Source of the DNA: Onthophagus taurus
Taxonomy: Eukaryota > Arthropoda > Insecta > Coleoptera > Scarabaeidae
Length of the DNA: 64,000 nucleotides
Direction: 5' to 3'
Assembly (NCBI RefSeq): GCF_036711975.1
Contig: NC_091968.1
Location: forward strand, 17,546,001-17,610,000
In this document: piece by piece, positions 11,069 to 22,034 of the stretch
Layout: each line of letters opens with the position of its first letter
Numbering within the stretch: position 1 is the first letter of the stretch
Program-made: the position numbers and the translations under genes
Notes under the pieces: generated by a model
Seen by the model: the letters and a program-made list of their open reading frames with translations, nothing else
Told to the model about the DNA's origin: nothing
The model's database searches: none

Positions 11069-13680
11069 CTACTGTTGTTGCCATTGTACCATCTCTACTT
11101 CAATACCCTGAGGTGTCCACAAAACAAAATAGCACATATTTCTTCTAGTTATGTGTAATTGTCCCTGAATTTGATAGAAGTAGTAGTGGTTTCTATTGAG
11201 ATGTATTTGGTTCTCTTCTATTGTACAATATTTTATTATTTTTGATTCTATAGCTTCTTTTGGGCTATATTTCATTGCCGAATAAGGGCATTTAATTTCA
11301 ATTAAGGCCGCTTCCCCTATCAAACCGTCAGGAGAAGCAGCTAAATAACAATCTTTTGTATCTATAAATCAGCCACAGGGCAGTACGTTCAAATTATATT
11401 CTTTTTCAAATTGCTATTTGGCAATATTTTCTTTATCGATGCCATACTGCATTGCTTTCGTGGCAGGGAAACATTTATAGATGAATATTCGTACAATTTG
11501 TAGATTTTCTCTTTTTACAAATTCTACCGAAGTTAGAAGCTGTCAATCGAACGGCCCTTTCTTCGTGCCACTGTTGGTTCTTGCCTTGGCCGGCTGTTCT
11601 AATTTCGATTTCAGCAATTTCGTCCTCCGTTTTGAAAAGAGTGTGTAAAAAAGCTTCTTTTTTTTCGCATATGATGCAGGTGACATATCGGGGATAGCTT
11701 CTGCCAAACCATAATTTTCATCTGCAAGTTGAATTTTTTTATGTCTATTTCCAGCTTTATATTTATTTCGTTTGGAAACGCGACCTGAATTAATTGTAGA
11801 ATATTGAAGTGTATATTTTCCAATATTACGGTTACTAAATTTATCGTAAATTGTTTTATAAGCCCCCCCTCTGGTATTATATGAAATAGCGGCTATGTTG
11901 CATCTCAAATTATAACCGAATCGTCTGGAGTAATTGATTCGCTTGCCTCCCACAAATTTAGCTATAACAGCATTATAGGACTCCGCTACGTTCGTGGACA
12001 TATTAACAATCAGGCTACGTGCATGATAAATTAAACGATTTATGTATGATTTTATATCATCATACAGTCCGCAATCTTTTAATTGTTGTACCCAATTGCG
12101 CTCATTTTGATTTTGCCGAGTGCAAAAATATTGTTCACAATTCAGATGATCTCCAAATACGTGATGAATACTGTTTGCCAAGTCCTTACATAGCAGTTTC
12201 TCGTCTATTTGACTGGATCTATGTTTGGCGGCGGCGACTGCAGCAGTCCATAATCTTCTTATGTTTTTTTCCAACAATTTTCTTAACGTAACAGGTATAA
12301 AAACACCTCGTGAACTGAACTTACGGCCGCATAATTCTTTTAGGCGGATGCAATAGTTGCGTAAAAGATGATGGGAACATTCGATTTTTTCCACTAACTG
12401 ATTTCCATATGGCCTCGCTTCCAATAATTTTCGATATACACTACTGTCACCATCACCAATCAGCTTCTTAAATTTTGCCCCATGTAGTTCTACACTCTTT
12501 TTGAAGCCTTCTACTATGATTGTTGATTCCATTCCTGTCGAAGGTCCACTAAAATTTTTGTAACATTCGTGTGGTTTTATATCAATACCCAATGAGCGAG
12601 CTCGTTCACAAATGGCACAGTATTTATTCTTTATTCCGAGGAAAAGAAATTTTTTTGTGCGCATGCTAATTATGCAAGCCTAAAAAATTTGTAAAATAAA
12701 TTAAAATGTTGCATTAATGATGCAAAAACCTTATTACTTACAACCCCCGAGGATGCATTGTAGTTGGTTTTATAGGATCGCTTACTCCAAGCGCCATCAG
12801 CAATCACAGTAAGCAATGGAGTACCCTGTTCATCGACATCTCCGTGTTCTAATGCCAAAGCTACTTCTTCTTTGCCAGCTTTCTCTATTTCATCCCACGC
12901 ACATTCTCCAATGACGGTGTGTATTTTTTCTTGGCATTGATAATATTGGCGTTTATGTTTGGGTGGTATGTTGAGCGAAGCTATTATTTCATCTAATTGC
13001 TTAAAACCATTTCCAGACATAATCGCCCCAGACACAGCCGCCATGTTAACATCGGGTTTTATAAGAGGATCGTCTGAATGTAATTGAAGCTGTGATCTAC
13101 ACAAGCTACATTCAAACAGAAACATACTTGAAAATCCACTTCTATCTTCTTTAACAAACTGCAGATTTGTTATGTTGCAGTTATACAAAGCAACATGTTT
13201 ATGTTCGATTAATTGCTTCATAATATAACCTATATCAACTATACGACGACCCGTTAGTATTCTAAAAATCGTATTACGTGTTATTAATTTTTCTTTGAGC
13301 CATCTACTTTTGAATCATACTGTACAGGTAATGATTACCTTTGAACCTGTGATGTAGAATCCTTTTGAATTTCGTATGGCGGGGAATTTTGTGTAGGCGA
13401 TTGTGATTTTGATAAATCCACATTTGTATTTTGCAATGAGGATGATACATTATCGCCATCATCCATGATAATAGTGCGAGTTGCCCTACAAATACAAACA
13501 GATGTTAAATAAAATAAGAATTTCTTTATAACACGGTATTGCGTAACAACATAATAAATACTTACTAATTATCCAAAAAAAAATAGCAATAACTTCTTAC
13601 CTAAATGCAGCTCTTGATGCTTTGAGAGCTCGCTTTTTCTTCGATGAACGTTGGGAATGAGGTTTTCTGGTTTTACCCAT
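11069..13680 (-). pseudogene. Mutator-like transposase fused to YqaJ-type nuclease
   Basis: Exons on the minus strand, all with GT-AG ends and agreeing phases: 13601-13680 (starts MGKTRKPHSQ, basic), 13339-13485 (acidic linker), 12742-13261, and 12679 downward after a 62-bp intron. Exons 3-4 hold the Mutator-like transposase domain: zinc-binding CSLCR, then VIADGAWSKRSY, NKYCAIC, LIGDGDSSVY, ECSHHLLRN and VAESYNAVIAKF, giving the usual acidic residues. This part reads intact to 11543. A YqaJ-type exonuclease follows, with LTASNFGRIC at about 11555 and AASPDGLIG and ALIEIKCPYSA at about 11340-11275, but it is broken by two frameshifts and two stops. Both domains are known together in insect transposon proteins. 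It probably moved the TTAA element. Confidence 0.8.
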
Positions 13681-14194
13681 TTTCACTGTTATAGAGTCAC
13701 TGTCTCGAAACTTAATTACTAAATACGTAAACACTAAATTAATTCAAAACTAACAATAAACTATCTCTAAAAAAGTTTTTTACGGAGTTTTACTCGCACG
13801 GATTTGCTCGAAATAAACGAATTTCACAGGACAATCTTCAGACGCAAAGACTCAAAGCATACTGTTTCAAAAACCGAGGTATCTTAAAATATATAACCAC
13901 CAGAATCTAATAAAAAAAGAAATTTACTCTCAACCCCAAATGACGAATATTGTAGAAATATACACCACAATCCTAAGTAAACAAAAAGTTCTAAACATTC
14001 GAAAAGTTTTCATTTGTACTGGAAATAAACAACGTTTCGAAATGCTCATACTTTTGTGGTTATAATTTATGATTTGTTTGGTCTGTACCTTGACAGGGGA
14101 GGCACCGAGGAGTGGTGCGAATTAGCCCAAATGAAGTACTACTCGAAAAAAAACAAAAAATTAGATAAATAATAAAATAGATTCTTCGTTCGGT

Positions 14195-14305
14195 CACAGA
14201 ATAACGATACTACCAGAAGTCGCACTCGGCGGTATTCCTTTGAGTTGGTTACGGGCAGCGGTTCTTCGCGCAGCCTCGGTGCGCAACAGTATGACGTAGA
14301 AATCA
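14195..14305 (+). repeat. Left terminal inverted repeat of the P-like element
   Basis: The outer 34 bp match the right end perfectly. After a diverged 20-bp block, the similarity resumes as TTACGGGCAGCGGT and CGCGCAGCCTCGGTGCGCAA, ending in TGACGTAGAAAT. The inner block is likely the transposase-binding region, by analogy with Drosophila P. An ATG-initiated frame crossing it is not a gene. Confidence 0.9.
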
Positions 14306-14758
14306 TTAAAAAAAAAATTAATATTACGATGCACTGAATTAAAATTTGATTGATATTATTTAAAATTAATAAAACCACAAATTAATTGTGGTTGGTTTTT
14401 TATAGTAAATTTAATTATATAACTAAAAATAATAAAAAAAACGGTTTAAAATAAAACCTTATATATTGTATAAATAATATTGTATGGTAACAACACATTT
14501 TTGATGTTATATTATCTTGCCACAATTATCACGCACTCAATTATAATTGGCTTTATTTATTTATTTTTCGTTTTAAAACGTTTTTAGCGAAAAAATATTT
14601 TCTTCATACAATGTTTGTAATTATTACAAGTTAATTTACCTCACTTCGCCATTTTGTAATAAAATTGATTTTCAATTTGGTATTATTTTATAAAATAAAA
14701 ATACATATAGAACAGATTGGGTGATGATTAAAGAGCACGCATTTTTGTTAAATTTTTA

Positions 14759-17700
14759 TTAGAAATGTTTTATATTAATAATTTTTTTGTTTTTTTTCGA
14801 TTTTTGTTCTCCAAAACTTTTATTACAATATTTTAAGGTGTAAAAAATTCTTAATCTAGTATATAAACATAATAAATAGGAAATTGGAAAATCTTTACAT
14901 TTGTGATCAAATGGGATTTTTGTCAATTCTTTTTTAATTGTATTCCCTACATTTTCGCCTATAGCTACTGTAGGAAAACAGTGGCAAAATATTTTGTCTA
15001 ATTCATTAATATAAATGTAAAATGAAACTGGTGGACTTTTTAAATTACCATACATGTCTCTGGATGCATTTTCGTAGGCTCTAAAATGTATCAATAACGT
15101 TTCATTACAAAGATTTTGGTTTTCAATGGAAAAATTAATGCATATGTTACAAGAGTGTTTAGTAAGACATTTTTTTAATAAATATCCCGACACCCACTGG
15201 AATTTCCATATTCAAATAGTCGGTAGGTTGTATTTGTAAAATTTCATTACAACTACTTGAATTTTGATCTTGAAAAACATTACGCGCATTCTCTGCATCC
15301 GAGTAATTAAATTTTACGAGCAAATCGCTTAAATCGGCCATACAATTAGCACCTTTAACATGGTGAAAATAATTCAAACAAAAAATTTTTTTAAAAGTAT
15401 TATAGAATTGAACAGATGTGGTATTTGTGGCATTTCCCCCTTGTTCTCTTACACTACCAAACATGTTTTCCAATGGGTCTTGATTGATGAACCTTGTACA
15501 CAAAAATTTGATGTCATTTTTTAAATCTTCCCACATCATTAATAATGAGGAAATCGTGATTTGCCATCCAACAATAAATTTCATGGTATTTGTTACATCT
15601 TTGTTGTTTTTGTCAATAACTTTCATAGATTTAAAAAAAGAAATCATTTTTTTAAGTGGTTTATTTGATCAGCAGATCCCGTAAAAGGTCTTTGGCTCTT
15701 CTTCTTGGCACCAAACTTTAGTGAATTGAGAATGTCGAATAATTCGTCAATATCGGAAATAAATTGAGTTGTGGCTGCACTGCTTGCTGGTAAATATCCA
15801 ACTGCTATTAATAACTCCATTGTTGTGGCCACTGTTCTACTAAATATCTGAGCTGCCAAAGACACTTTCATTTTTTGGAAATTATTTGGATGTAAGTGAG
15901 TTTCTGTTAGTTTAGGCACACATCTATTTATTCTTTCTTTATCTATGTTATAAAGTGTTTCAATGTGTACTTTATCAATTATGCCATTGTTTTGAAATTT
16001 ATATTTTAAAAAATTATTTCTTGTCGATTTTAATAAATGTGGCGTATCAAAAAAATAATATACTTTAGTATCTCCCACACAAAAATAGGGCTTATCAGGG
16101 GACACTCCCATCTCTTTTGAAAACTTTAAAAAGTTGGAACCTTGGTCTGTTACTAGGCCTAATACATGTAAGCCAATATCTTGCATTTTAGCTATACATG
16201 TAAAAAAACTATTTCTTTTAAATACTGCACTTCGCAGGTATTTTGTATAAATAAATATGAAACTGGTTGCTTCCAATTTTTGGTTATGCCTCTCGCCATA
16301 ATCGCTAAGGCACAATTTGCAGGTTGGTAAAGTTTAGTGCCATTATTTTGATGAAAACCAATTATACTATCTCTGGTTCTATTGTAAAATAGATGCGTTT
16401 TTAAAGACATCTCATCTATACATAAAATACATTTTCTTGATTCCGGCGTTAAACTTTCAACTTTTAACGATATTAATCCATACATGAAATTATTCACTCC
16501 CGATGTGATAGGCCATTGAGCAGTTAGTCTGCATAAAGTAGATTTATGTGGCAAATGAAATATTTTTTGTAAAAATCTGTACACGGTTGGTCCCAAAAAA
16601 TATACAGTTAATGCAAACTGTTTAAAGGAATCAGTATATCTACTGCCTTTCAATTTTTTTGAAGAATTTTCTAATTGCATCATAATAAAGTTTGCAAGTC
16701 CTTCATTAAAGTGCTGCCTACAGAATTCTTCAAATTTTTCTCTTGTACATTGAGATTTCCTCTCTTGGTGCATTTCATATGCTGTCAGTTGTTTTTTCAG
16801 TGTTCTTACTTCAGTTTCAAGTTTTCTTTTTCGTGGAGAGTGCTTTGATAAACTGGCAGGTGTTTGTGTAGTCTTACATAGTCCTAAACATGAACAAAAT
16901 GTACGTTTATGCGTGTTAAATGAATTATTTAATAATAAAAGGCAATTACGTTACACAAATAAAAAGCAAAAAAAAATTAAATAAACCTGTTATAAAAATA
17001 TTTAGAAAGTATTGATACTTTTTAGATTTAGATTGAAATTCGCACCTGTATGTGTTATCGAAGTAACAGGAATGTTGATGGTAGTGTCAGTTGATGTAGA
17101 TGGAAAATCTGAAAACAAACACATTTCATAATTTCAGTTAAGGCAATATAAAACAATAAACGCTCACCTATATGTGTACTCTGAACAGTTGGATTATTGC
17201 TGCCAGTTTCAATTGATGTAGATGGTGTAGCTTCAAAAGCTGAAAAGAAACAATTTTATATAAAGCAGTATGAAAGAACAAATGCAAGAAAAGTTACTGA
17301 TACCATTTATATTGATACTCACCTATATGTGTAGTTGTAATAATCGGTTTATTGCTGCTAGTTGCAGTTGATGTGGCTGGTGTATCTTCAAAGGCTTAAA
17401 ACAAATAGATTTCATGATTTAGTTAAAGTTAATACAATTTCAAATGTAATGTTTCACCTTTATATCCCACATTGTTCTCAAAAATTGATGGTTTTGCGGT
17501 AGCTTTCAATCTATTTCTACTAAATGATAGACCAGAAAACATGCAATCTTCAAAATGTGCGCTACATATTCTTCTTTTTCAACCGTTTCCCGGTGTAAGA
17601 TACCTAATTCTTTTCTTCCCATTAACTCTAACCATTCACTTAATCTGAAATATTAGTTAAAAAATGGTTTATAACAAGCTTGGAAATTAAAAAAAGTAAG

Positions 17701-17805
17701 CAACATATCTTACCTCACAGGATCACTTGGTAACAAAAAAAAAGTCAAATTAATGTTTTTTTTACTATTGTTTTTACAGTTATATACACTGCAGTAATTT
17801 ACCAT
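14759..17805 (-). pseudogene. P-type transposase with THAP domain (frameshifted)
   Basis: Exon 1 (17714-17805) starts MVNYCSVYNC; exon 2 (17458-17644) completes the THAP zinc finger with CSAHFEDC, after a one-base frameshift. Three short exons follow (17323-17394, 17168-17239, 17046-17108), then one long exon from 16883. The long exon has a coiled coil (RKRKLETEVRTLKKQLTAYE), the RNase H-like catalytic domain with CIDEMSLKTHL, LVTDQGSNF, FDTPHLLKSTRNNFL and INQDPLENMFG, and a C-terminal domain to 14759. Breaks: a shift at a 7-base A/T run near 16203, another at an A7 near 15645, and one near 15185. Every exon joins in phase, so the gene was functional recently. P transposases cut and paste the element using GTP as a cofactor. 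Confidence 0.85.
17046..17394 (-). repeat. Three tandem duplicated exons in the P-type gene
   Basis: The exons 17323-17394 (72 nt), 17168-17239 (72 nt) and 17046-17108 (63 nt) encode versions of one peptide: PATSTATSSNKPIITTTHI, PSTSIETGSNNPTVQSTHI and PSTSTDTTINIPVTSITHT. Each is a multiple of 3, has its own acceptor and a GTGAG or GTGCG donor, and is separated by 60-85-bp introns, so any can be skipped without a frame change. The peptide is a Ser/Thr-rich linker between THAP and coiled coil. Confidence 0.8.
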
Positions 17806-18725
17806 TTTTGTCCAAGTATTTACACTAACGCACTAATATAACACTTAATTACTAAAAATTACACCTAGTATAAGATAAAAAATAACAATTATAACTACAC
17901 AAATATACAAAACTAACGTGTCTTTTTCACTTTGTTGGAATTTACGTAAAAATATTTAACTTAAAACCGTTTTCTTTCTCGCACCACAATTACAGAAAGA
18001 CTATTTTAGAAAACATTAAGAAACCCCGGAAAGACATTTGAATGTTTGCATAAGAATCAAAGTGAAGGAAAGGGAAAAAAATTAAGGGTAGATATATATT
18101 TATTACGTAAATTTATACCTGCTATTTCTTTTTTGGGACAAATAAGTCCTTTGAAATACTGAATTCTATGACTAAAACTAAAATTTAACTTATGGATAAA
18201 GCAATCAATTGATTATTGAAAAGAATTTTTATTTAATTTTTTTTGCAGAGTGAGAGTGAGATATTAGTAAATATTAGAATTGATATTAGCTAATAAATAA
18301 AATAAACAATTAATTATTTTTTGTTTTATTATTTCCACTTATTGTTCTGTTTGATTACTATGAACAAAATGAATATTTTGTCACTACTTTTAAAAATGAT
18401 TCCAAGTAATATAACTAAATAATTTTTAGGTTTTTCCAAAAACAGTATGCATTTATAATGCAGAAAATATATGTATTTCGGTTTTGTTTGATGTAAGAAA
18501 CCTAAATAAAATATATTAAAAATTCATTGACTGAGGTTATTTATTATTTCCACTTCTAAGAATTATAAACATTGTACAAAGAAAATGGCTTTTGCTGTAT
18601 ATATAGATATTTTTTTTAAATGCCAATTAAAATTTTAAAAATAACAAAATATAAACAATACCATTCTAATTAAAATAATTTAATATCGTATATTATAAAA
18701 ATCGTAATATTAAATTTTTTTTGAT

Positions 18726-18826
18726 GAATTTCTACGTCACACTGTTGCGCACCGAGGCTGCGCGAGGTACCGCTGCCCGTAACAAATCCAAGCGAGTGCG
18801 ACTTCTGGTAGTATCGTTATTCTGTG
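18726..18826 (-). repeat. Right terminal inverted repeat of the P-like element
   Basis: Inverted copy of 14195-14305, with identical outer 34 bp and the inner GCGCACCGAGGCTGCGCG block conserved. It ends in TATTCTGTG at 18826, followed directly by the 7-bp duplication GTTCGGT. A CT microsatellite lies just outside at 18884-18901. Confidence 0.9.
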
Positions 18827-19315
18827 GTTCGGTTGAAGTTATTCTTGTTTTTATTCACTGTCATCAAAATAAAAAGGTTCTCCCTCTCTCTCTCTCTCTA
18901 TAATAAAAAATTATTAACAACTTATAATAAGTTCTTATTATAAATTCTTATTACATTTTTCCATTAGTATAATAAATATTATTATTAAAAGAAATATAAG
19001 CCTAAGAATTTGTGCTTTCGGCTGATTTTAAAAGAGTGAATGACTATTTCTACGAAGTCGTAAAAGATGCAATGCAGATAAAGAGTGCGTGACGTCACAC
19101 TCAAACTCGTATGCCACACCAACAAATCTTTTGCAGGCGGAGCTAATTTTAAAATTAGGAAATAATTCCAATTTTTCTACCGTGGGAATTTGGAATAAAT
19201 CTCATTAATTATGAAAAATTTTGAAAAATGTTATAGACAAAAAATGTTCGCTAAATATTTATCTATGCCACCAATGTGTCGGATTAGAAATGCTTCTTAA
19301 TAATCTCGGTAATTA

Positions 19316-19758
19316 TGTAATGTATCTGTAATACAATTGTAATATAACTATAATGTAACAACAATCATTATCTTGTTATAACTTCAAATAATAATCTAAT
19401 TAAGAAATTTAAGATTGAAATAGAGTAAATAAGTAGATAACTAAGAAAACATCCGTTAAATGTCATTTAAATATCAAGAACAAACAATTGATCACCAAAA
19501 GACGAAAACAATTAAGAACGAACTTTGGTAATTCTCGTTACTTAATGATTATTCTAATCGTTTCGACTTAATATAAAAGATCACGAAATTTGTAAAACCA
19601 ATTATTAACAGTATCAAACTACAACCGAAAAGATCACCATACTCTGTACAAACCCCTTCGCCTGGAGAAAATAAAGATAGTCAAGTAAGAAAATTGTGTT
19701 TATCTTCCTACTACGACGTTCGACCGGACGACATCTTGAAACTCAGTCGTACATTACA
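19316..19758 (+). mobile_element. Solo LTR of an LTR retrotransposon
   Basis: A 443-bp block starts TGTAATGTA and ends TACATTACA, so it has TG..CA ends within a 9-bp inverted repeat. ATTA lies directly outside both ends (19312-19315 and 19759-19762). Inside, a TATA box (TATAAAAG, about 19572) and a polyadenylation signal (AATAAA, about 19668) have the order and spacing expected of an LTR read on the plus strand. No retrotransposon genes adjoin in that orientation; the nearby gag is on the other strand and separated by the TTAA-element end. Confidence 0.65.
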
Positions 19759-19815
19759 ATTATTTGTAATTATTGAAAATTATGACCTTGTTGGATCGTG
19801 AGTCTACAACCTTAA

Positions 19816-20220
19816 GTATTTTATGAAATCATTCAAAGTGGGTTTTTGTATATGTTTGCTGTGATTTTCCCATTCGCGTTTGGAATTCATGTCTAGTTTA
19901 GTAAATAGCAAGTAAATTAGAAGCCTATCCCAGGTTTTCACCTTTTCACCTAATACGGCAAGTGCTCGGTAGTTTTTTTGGAACGTATGAGAGAAAGCTC
20001 TTAATGTGACTAATTCTTTAATGTTAGCATTTATTATTGCTTTTTCGTTTTCGTATCGACGTTGTAACAATTGTCATGCCGTGCCATAATTAATGTCAGA
20101 TATCGGGAGTGAAGCAATGACTGCTGCTGCTTCACCTTTGAGCAAGGTTTGTAAATAATAGAATTTTTCTATATTCTATACTTGTAAACGACTCAAATTC
20201 GTTCTTGACCTCAAGTCGAG
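19816..20220 (-). pseudogene. BEL/Pao gag, N-terminal fragment
   Basis: The minus strand from about 20190 reads a BEL/Pao gag segment (EKFYYLQTLLKGEAAAV, then after a stop RRYENEKAIINANIKEL, WDRLLIYLL and SKREWENHSK). It is cut at TTAA (19812-19815), and the following part of gag resumes at 10548 on the same strand. So this fragment and 7645-10548 were one element. The region above 20220 shows no further gag. Confidence 0.75.
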
Positions 20221-20299
20221 CACGAGGTTCGGCAAACTTTATGAACCGTAATGTACGCAACCAAGTTCACAACTGTGTATATAATATTATACAGATTAC

Positions 20300-20885
20300 C
20301 AACTTATGTTTAATCATTTTGATCAACCTGGCATAACTAGAAACTACTTTTCAATGTTATACACAAGTTATTAGTGATAACCTGCTAGTTTTTAATCATT
20401 TAGACAAGCTTTCAAGGATTATCTATCAATTTTCAATCATTTTGAACAACCTGGGACAGCTAAAAACCAGCTCTCAATGATATCGCCAAGTTTTCCACGA
20501 CAATCAACCAGTTTTTAATCATTTAGACATACTTTCAATAATTTTCAGTTTGTCTGAAGACGCACGGCTAAACCCGAAACTTTCTAGTCGTAGTTATTAT
20601 TCTGCGTTTGATTGTTGTATATTTTTCATTGAATTAAAACTAGAACTAACACTAGACGTAGAACTAGAAAGTCTTGGGTTTAGCGTCTTTAGAACGTAAT
20701 GTTTAGAAACTTATCTAAATGCCTCTAACGATGTTCAAAACAAATCTTCAACGTTGCAAAATTGGTAGGTAATGATTGGAATCTTGTCGAAATGATTGCA
20801 AAATAACTTATAGCTATGCCAAGTTATTCAAAATAATTACAAACTGGTTGGTAATCATTGAAAACTTGTCTAAATACTTAAAAAT
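20300..20885. mobile_element. Foldback element with nested inverted repeats
   Basis: The left part (20300-20545) has repeated phrases of the type AACCAGTTTTTAATCATTTAGACA; the right part (20700-20885) has their complements (GGTTGGTAATCATTGAAAACTTGTCTAAAT). The centre has its own inverted pair: 20560-20588 (GGCTAAACCCGAAACTTTCTAG) and about 20664-20690 (CTAGAAAGTCTTGGGTTTAGC). It has no coding frame. Terminal duplications were not found. From 20886 to 21377 nothing else is recognised. Confidence 0.55.
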
Positions 20886-21377
20886 TAAATAAGAGCTTTA
20901 TTCTTAGCTATTGCTATAGGTATTTTGCAAAACTTAGCATTGTTGAGGACCAAGAGGAGATTATATTAGTTGCATTCAACGTTCTGGGGTTTCTTCTCTG
21001 TTGTAACACAACCTTCAATTTATTTGCATCTTGGCTAAACTTATCATTATTCTTTATATCGCACAGGTTACCTTATCTTGTATGATTCTTCGCATCTTTA
21101 CTTATTAACCCCATTATACAAAGAAGAGATTTATGGGGATTGAGGTTTGTTTGAATTTTAGATTCGGTTGAGCTTTTGGAAATTATTGCTTGGCTTGTAC
21201 AAAACTTTAGCGCTCGGTGAAGATGAATTTAGAAACTTAATTAAGATTAGTTTGGGAAGAGATTACTGAATGCGAAGAACCATATATATTTCGATATTTT
21301 AATTTCAAATATTTATTACTTTTAAAATTCTAATAAAAAATTGTATAACATTTTAAACACAAATTTAAACCTAAAAA

Positions 21378-22034
21378 TTACCGCTCCATTAATATTTGAA
21401 AATCTTGCGGAGCGTAATTATTTCCATCATTCCACCAAACTCTCAAACCTGTGTGTTCAGCATGAGGTGGAAACACTTTTCCTATTTTCCATTGACCCTG
21501 ATGGAAAACTTTTCCAATATAAAGCGTGTGTCCGACTTCAAATCCACCAACGATGCATTTCTCCAAGAACTTCGCATCTAATTGATTCGTGTTTACGTAT
21601 TCCCATTTTAAAGCACTAGGTTGTGGGGAACATAATATCTAAAAAAATTAATGGTTATGTTGTTATGGAAATGGGATAAATTGTTAAGAAAAATTTTAAA
21701 AATAGGTTTTTACTTTAATATTGTTTAAAAATTCAACTCTTCCGCTTGGTGCTTCAGACACAGCAACTTTCCTATCCGGGTATAAAGTTCCCGGAACAAT
21801 TCCACCATTTTCAATAATTACTTGGGCAATGTAAGTTCCATGATCGGTAGGAACTGCGTCTCTTGGGATTGTTCCTCTATAATCCCTCCAGTATACATCG
21901 GCATCTAAAATTAAGTTATTTATAATTTTGTGTTAAACCAAAATTTTTGTTAACTTACTTCCACAAGAAACAAAGATTCCTTGCACACATACCACAACGA
22001 AAATTAATAAGTAATTCGTTAATAACTGCGACAT
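21378..22034 (-). CDS. Secreted DM9-repeat (DUF3421) protein
   Basis: Three exons on the minus strand: 21959-22034, 21714-21904 and 21378-21638, joining in phases 1 and 0 to give 175 residues. Residues 1-24 are a signal peptide (a hydrophobic LLIFVVVCV core ending near a Cys). Two DM9-like repeats follow: VYWRDY, then TYIAQVIIENGGIVPGTLYP, in exon 2, and the partner with CIVGGFEVGHTLYIGKVF and GKVFPPHAEHTG in exon 3, ending in a QDFQILM strand. DM9 proteins of insects and molluscs are small, often secreted or gut-associated, and some bind mannose; the exact role here is unknown. All splice sites are GT-AG and no frame is broken, so this is one of the two convincing host genes. No TATA box is evident. 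Confidence 0.85.

Larger units (their letters stand above)
14195..18826. mobile_element. P-element relative with long terminal inverted repeats
   Basis: Left end CACAGAATAACGATACTACC at 14195 and right end its exact complement ending at 18826; the first 34 bases of each end are identical. The direct repeat GTTCGGT lies immediately outside on both sides (14188-14194, 18827-18833). The 4632-bp element has one minus-strand gene with an N-terminal THAP domain and the P/THAP9 transposase fold. It sits inside the TTAA element. Drosophila P has 31-bp inverted repeats and 8-bp duplications; here the visible duplication is 7 bp. Confidence 0.9.
10553..19811. mobile_element. TTAA-flanked DNA transposon with Mutator-like/YqaJ gene
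   Basis: The left end starts GGGTGTAGACTCACGGTC at 10553 and the right end, read inwards on the minus strand from 19811, starts GGTTGTAGACTCACGATC: about 17 of 19 bases agree. TTAA lies directly outside both ends (10549-10552 and 19812-19815). The site is inside the gag gene of a BEL/Pao element, whose reading is interrupted between these two points. Total 9259 bp, about 4.2 kb once the P-like element (14195-18826) and the solo LTR are removed. It carries a multi-exon gene with a Mutator-like transposase domain and a YqaJ nuclease. TTAA duplications are typical of piggyBac and Kolobok; the protein is not piggyBac, so Kolobok or a related superfamily is the better guess (inference). Confidence 0.8.

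Noticed and set aside
14139..14378. 79-codon minus-strand frame
   Set aside because: It lies across the terminal inverted repeat of the P-like element, where no gene is expected, and has no family likeness.
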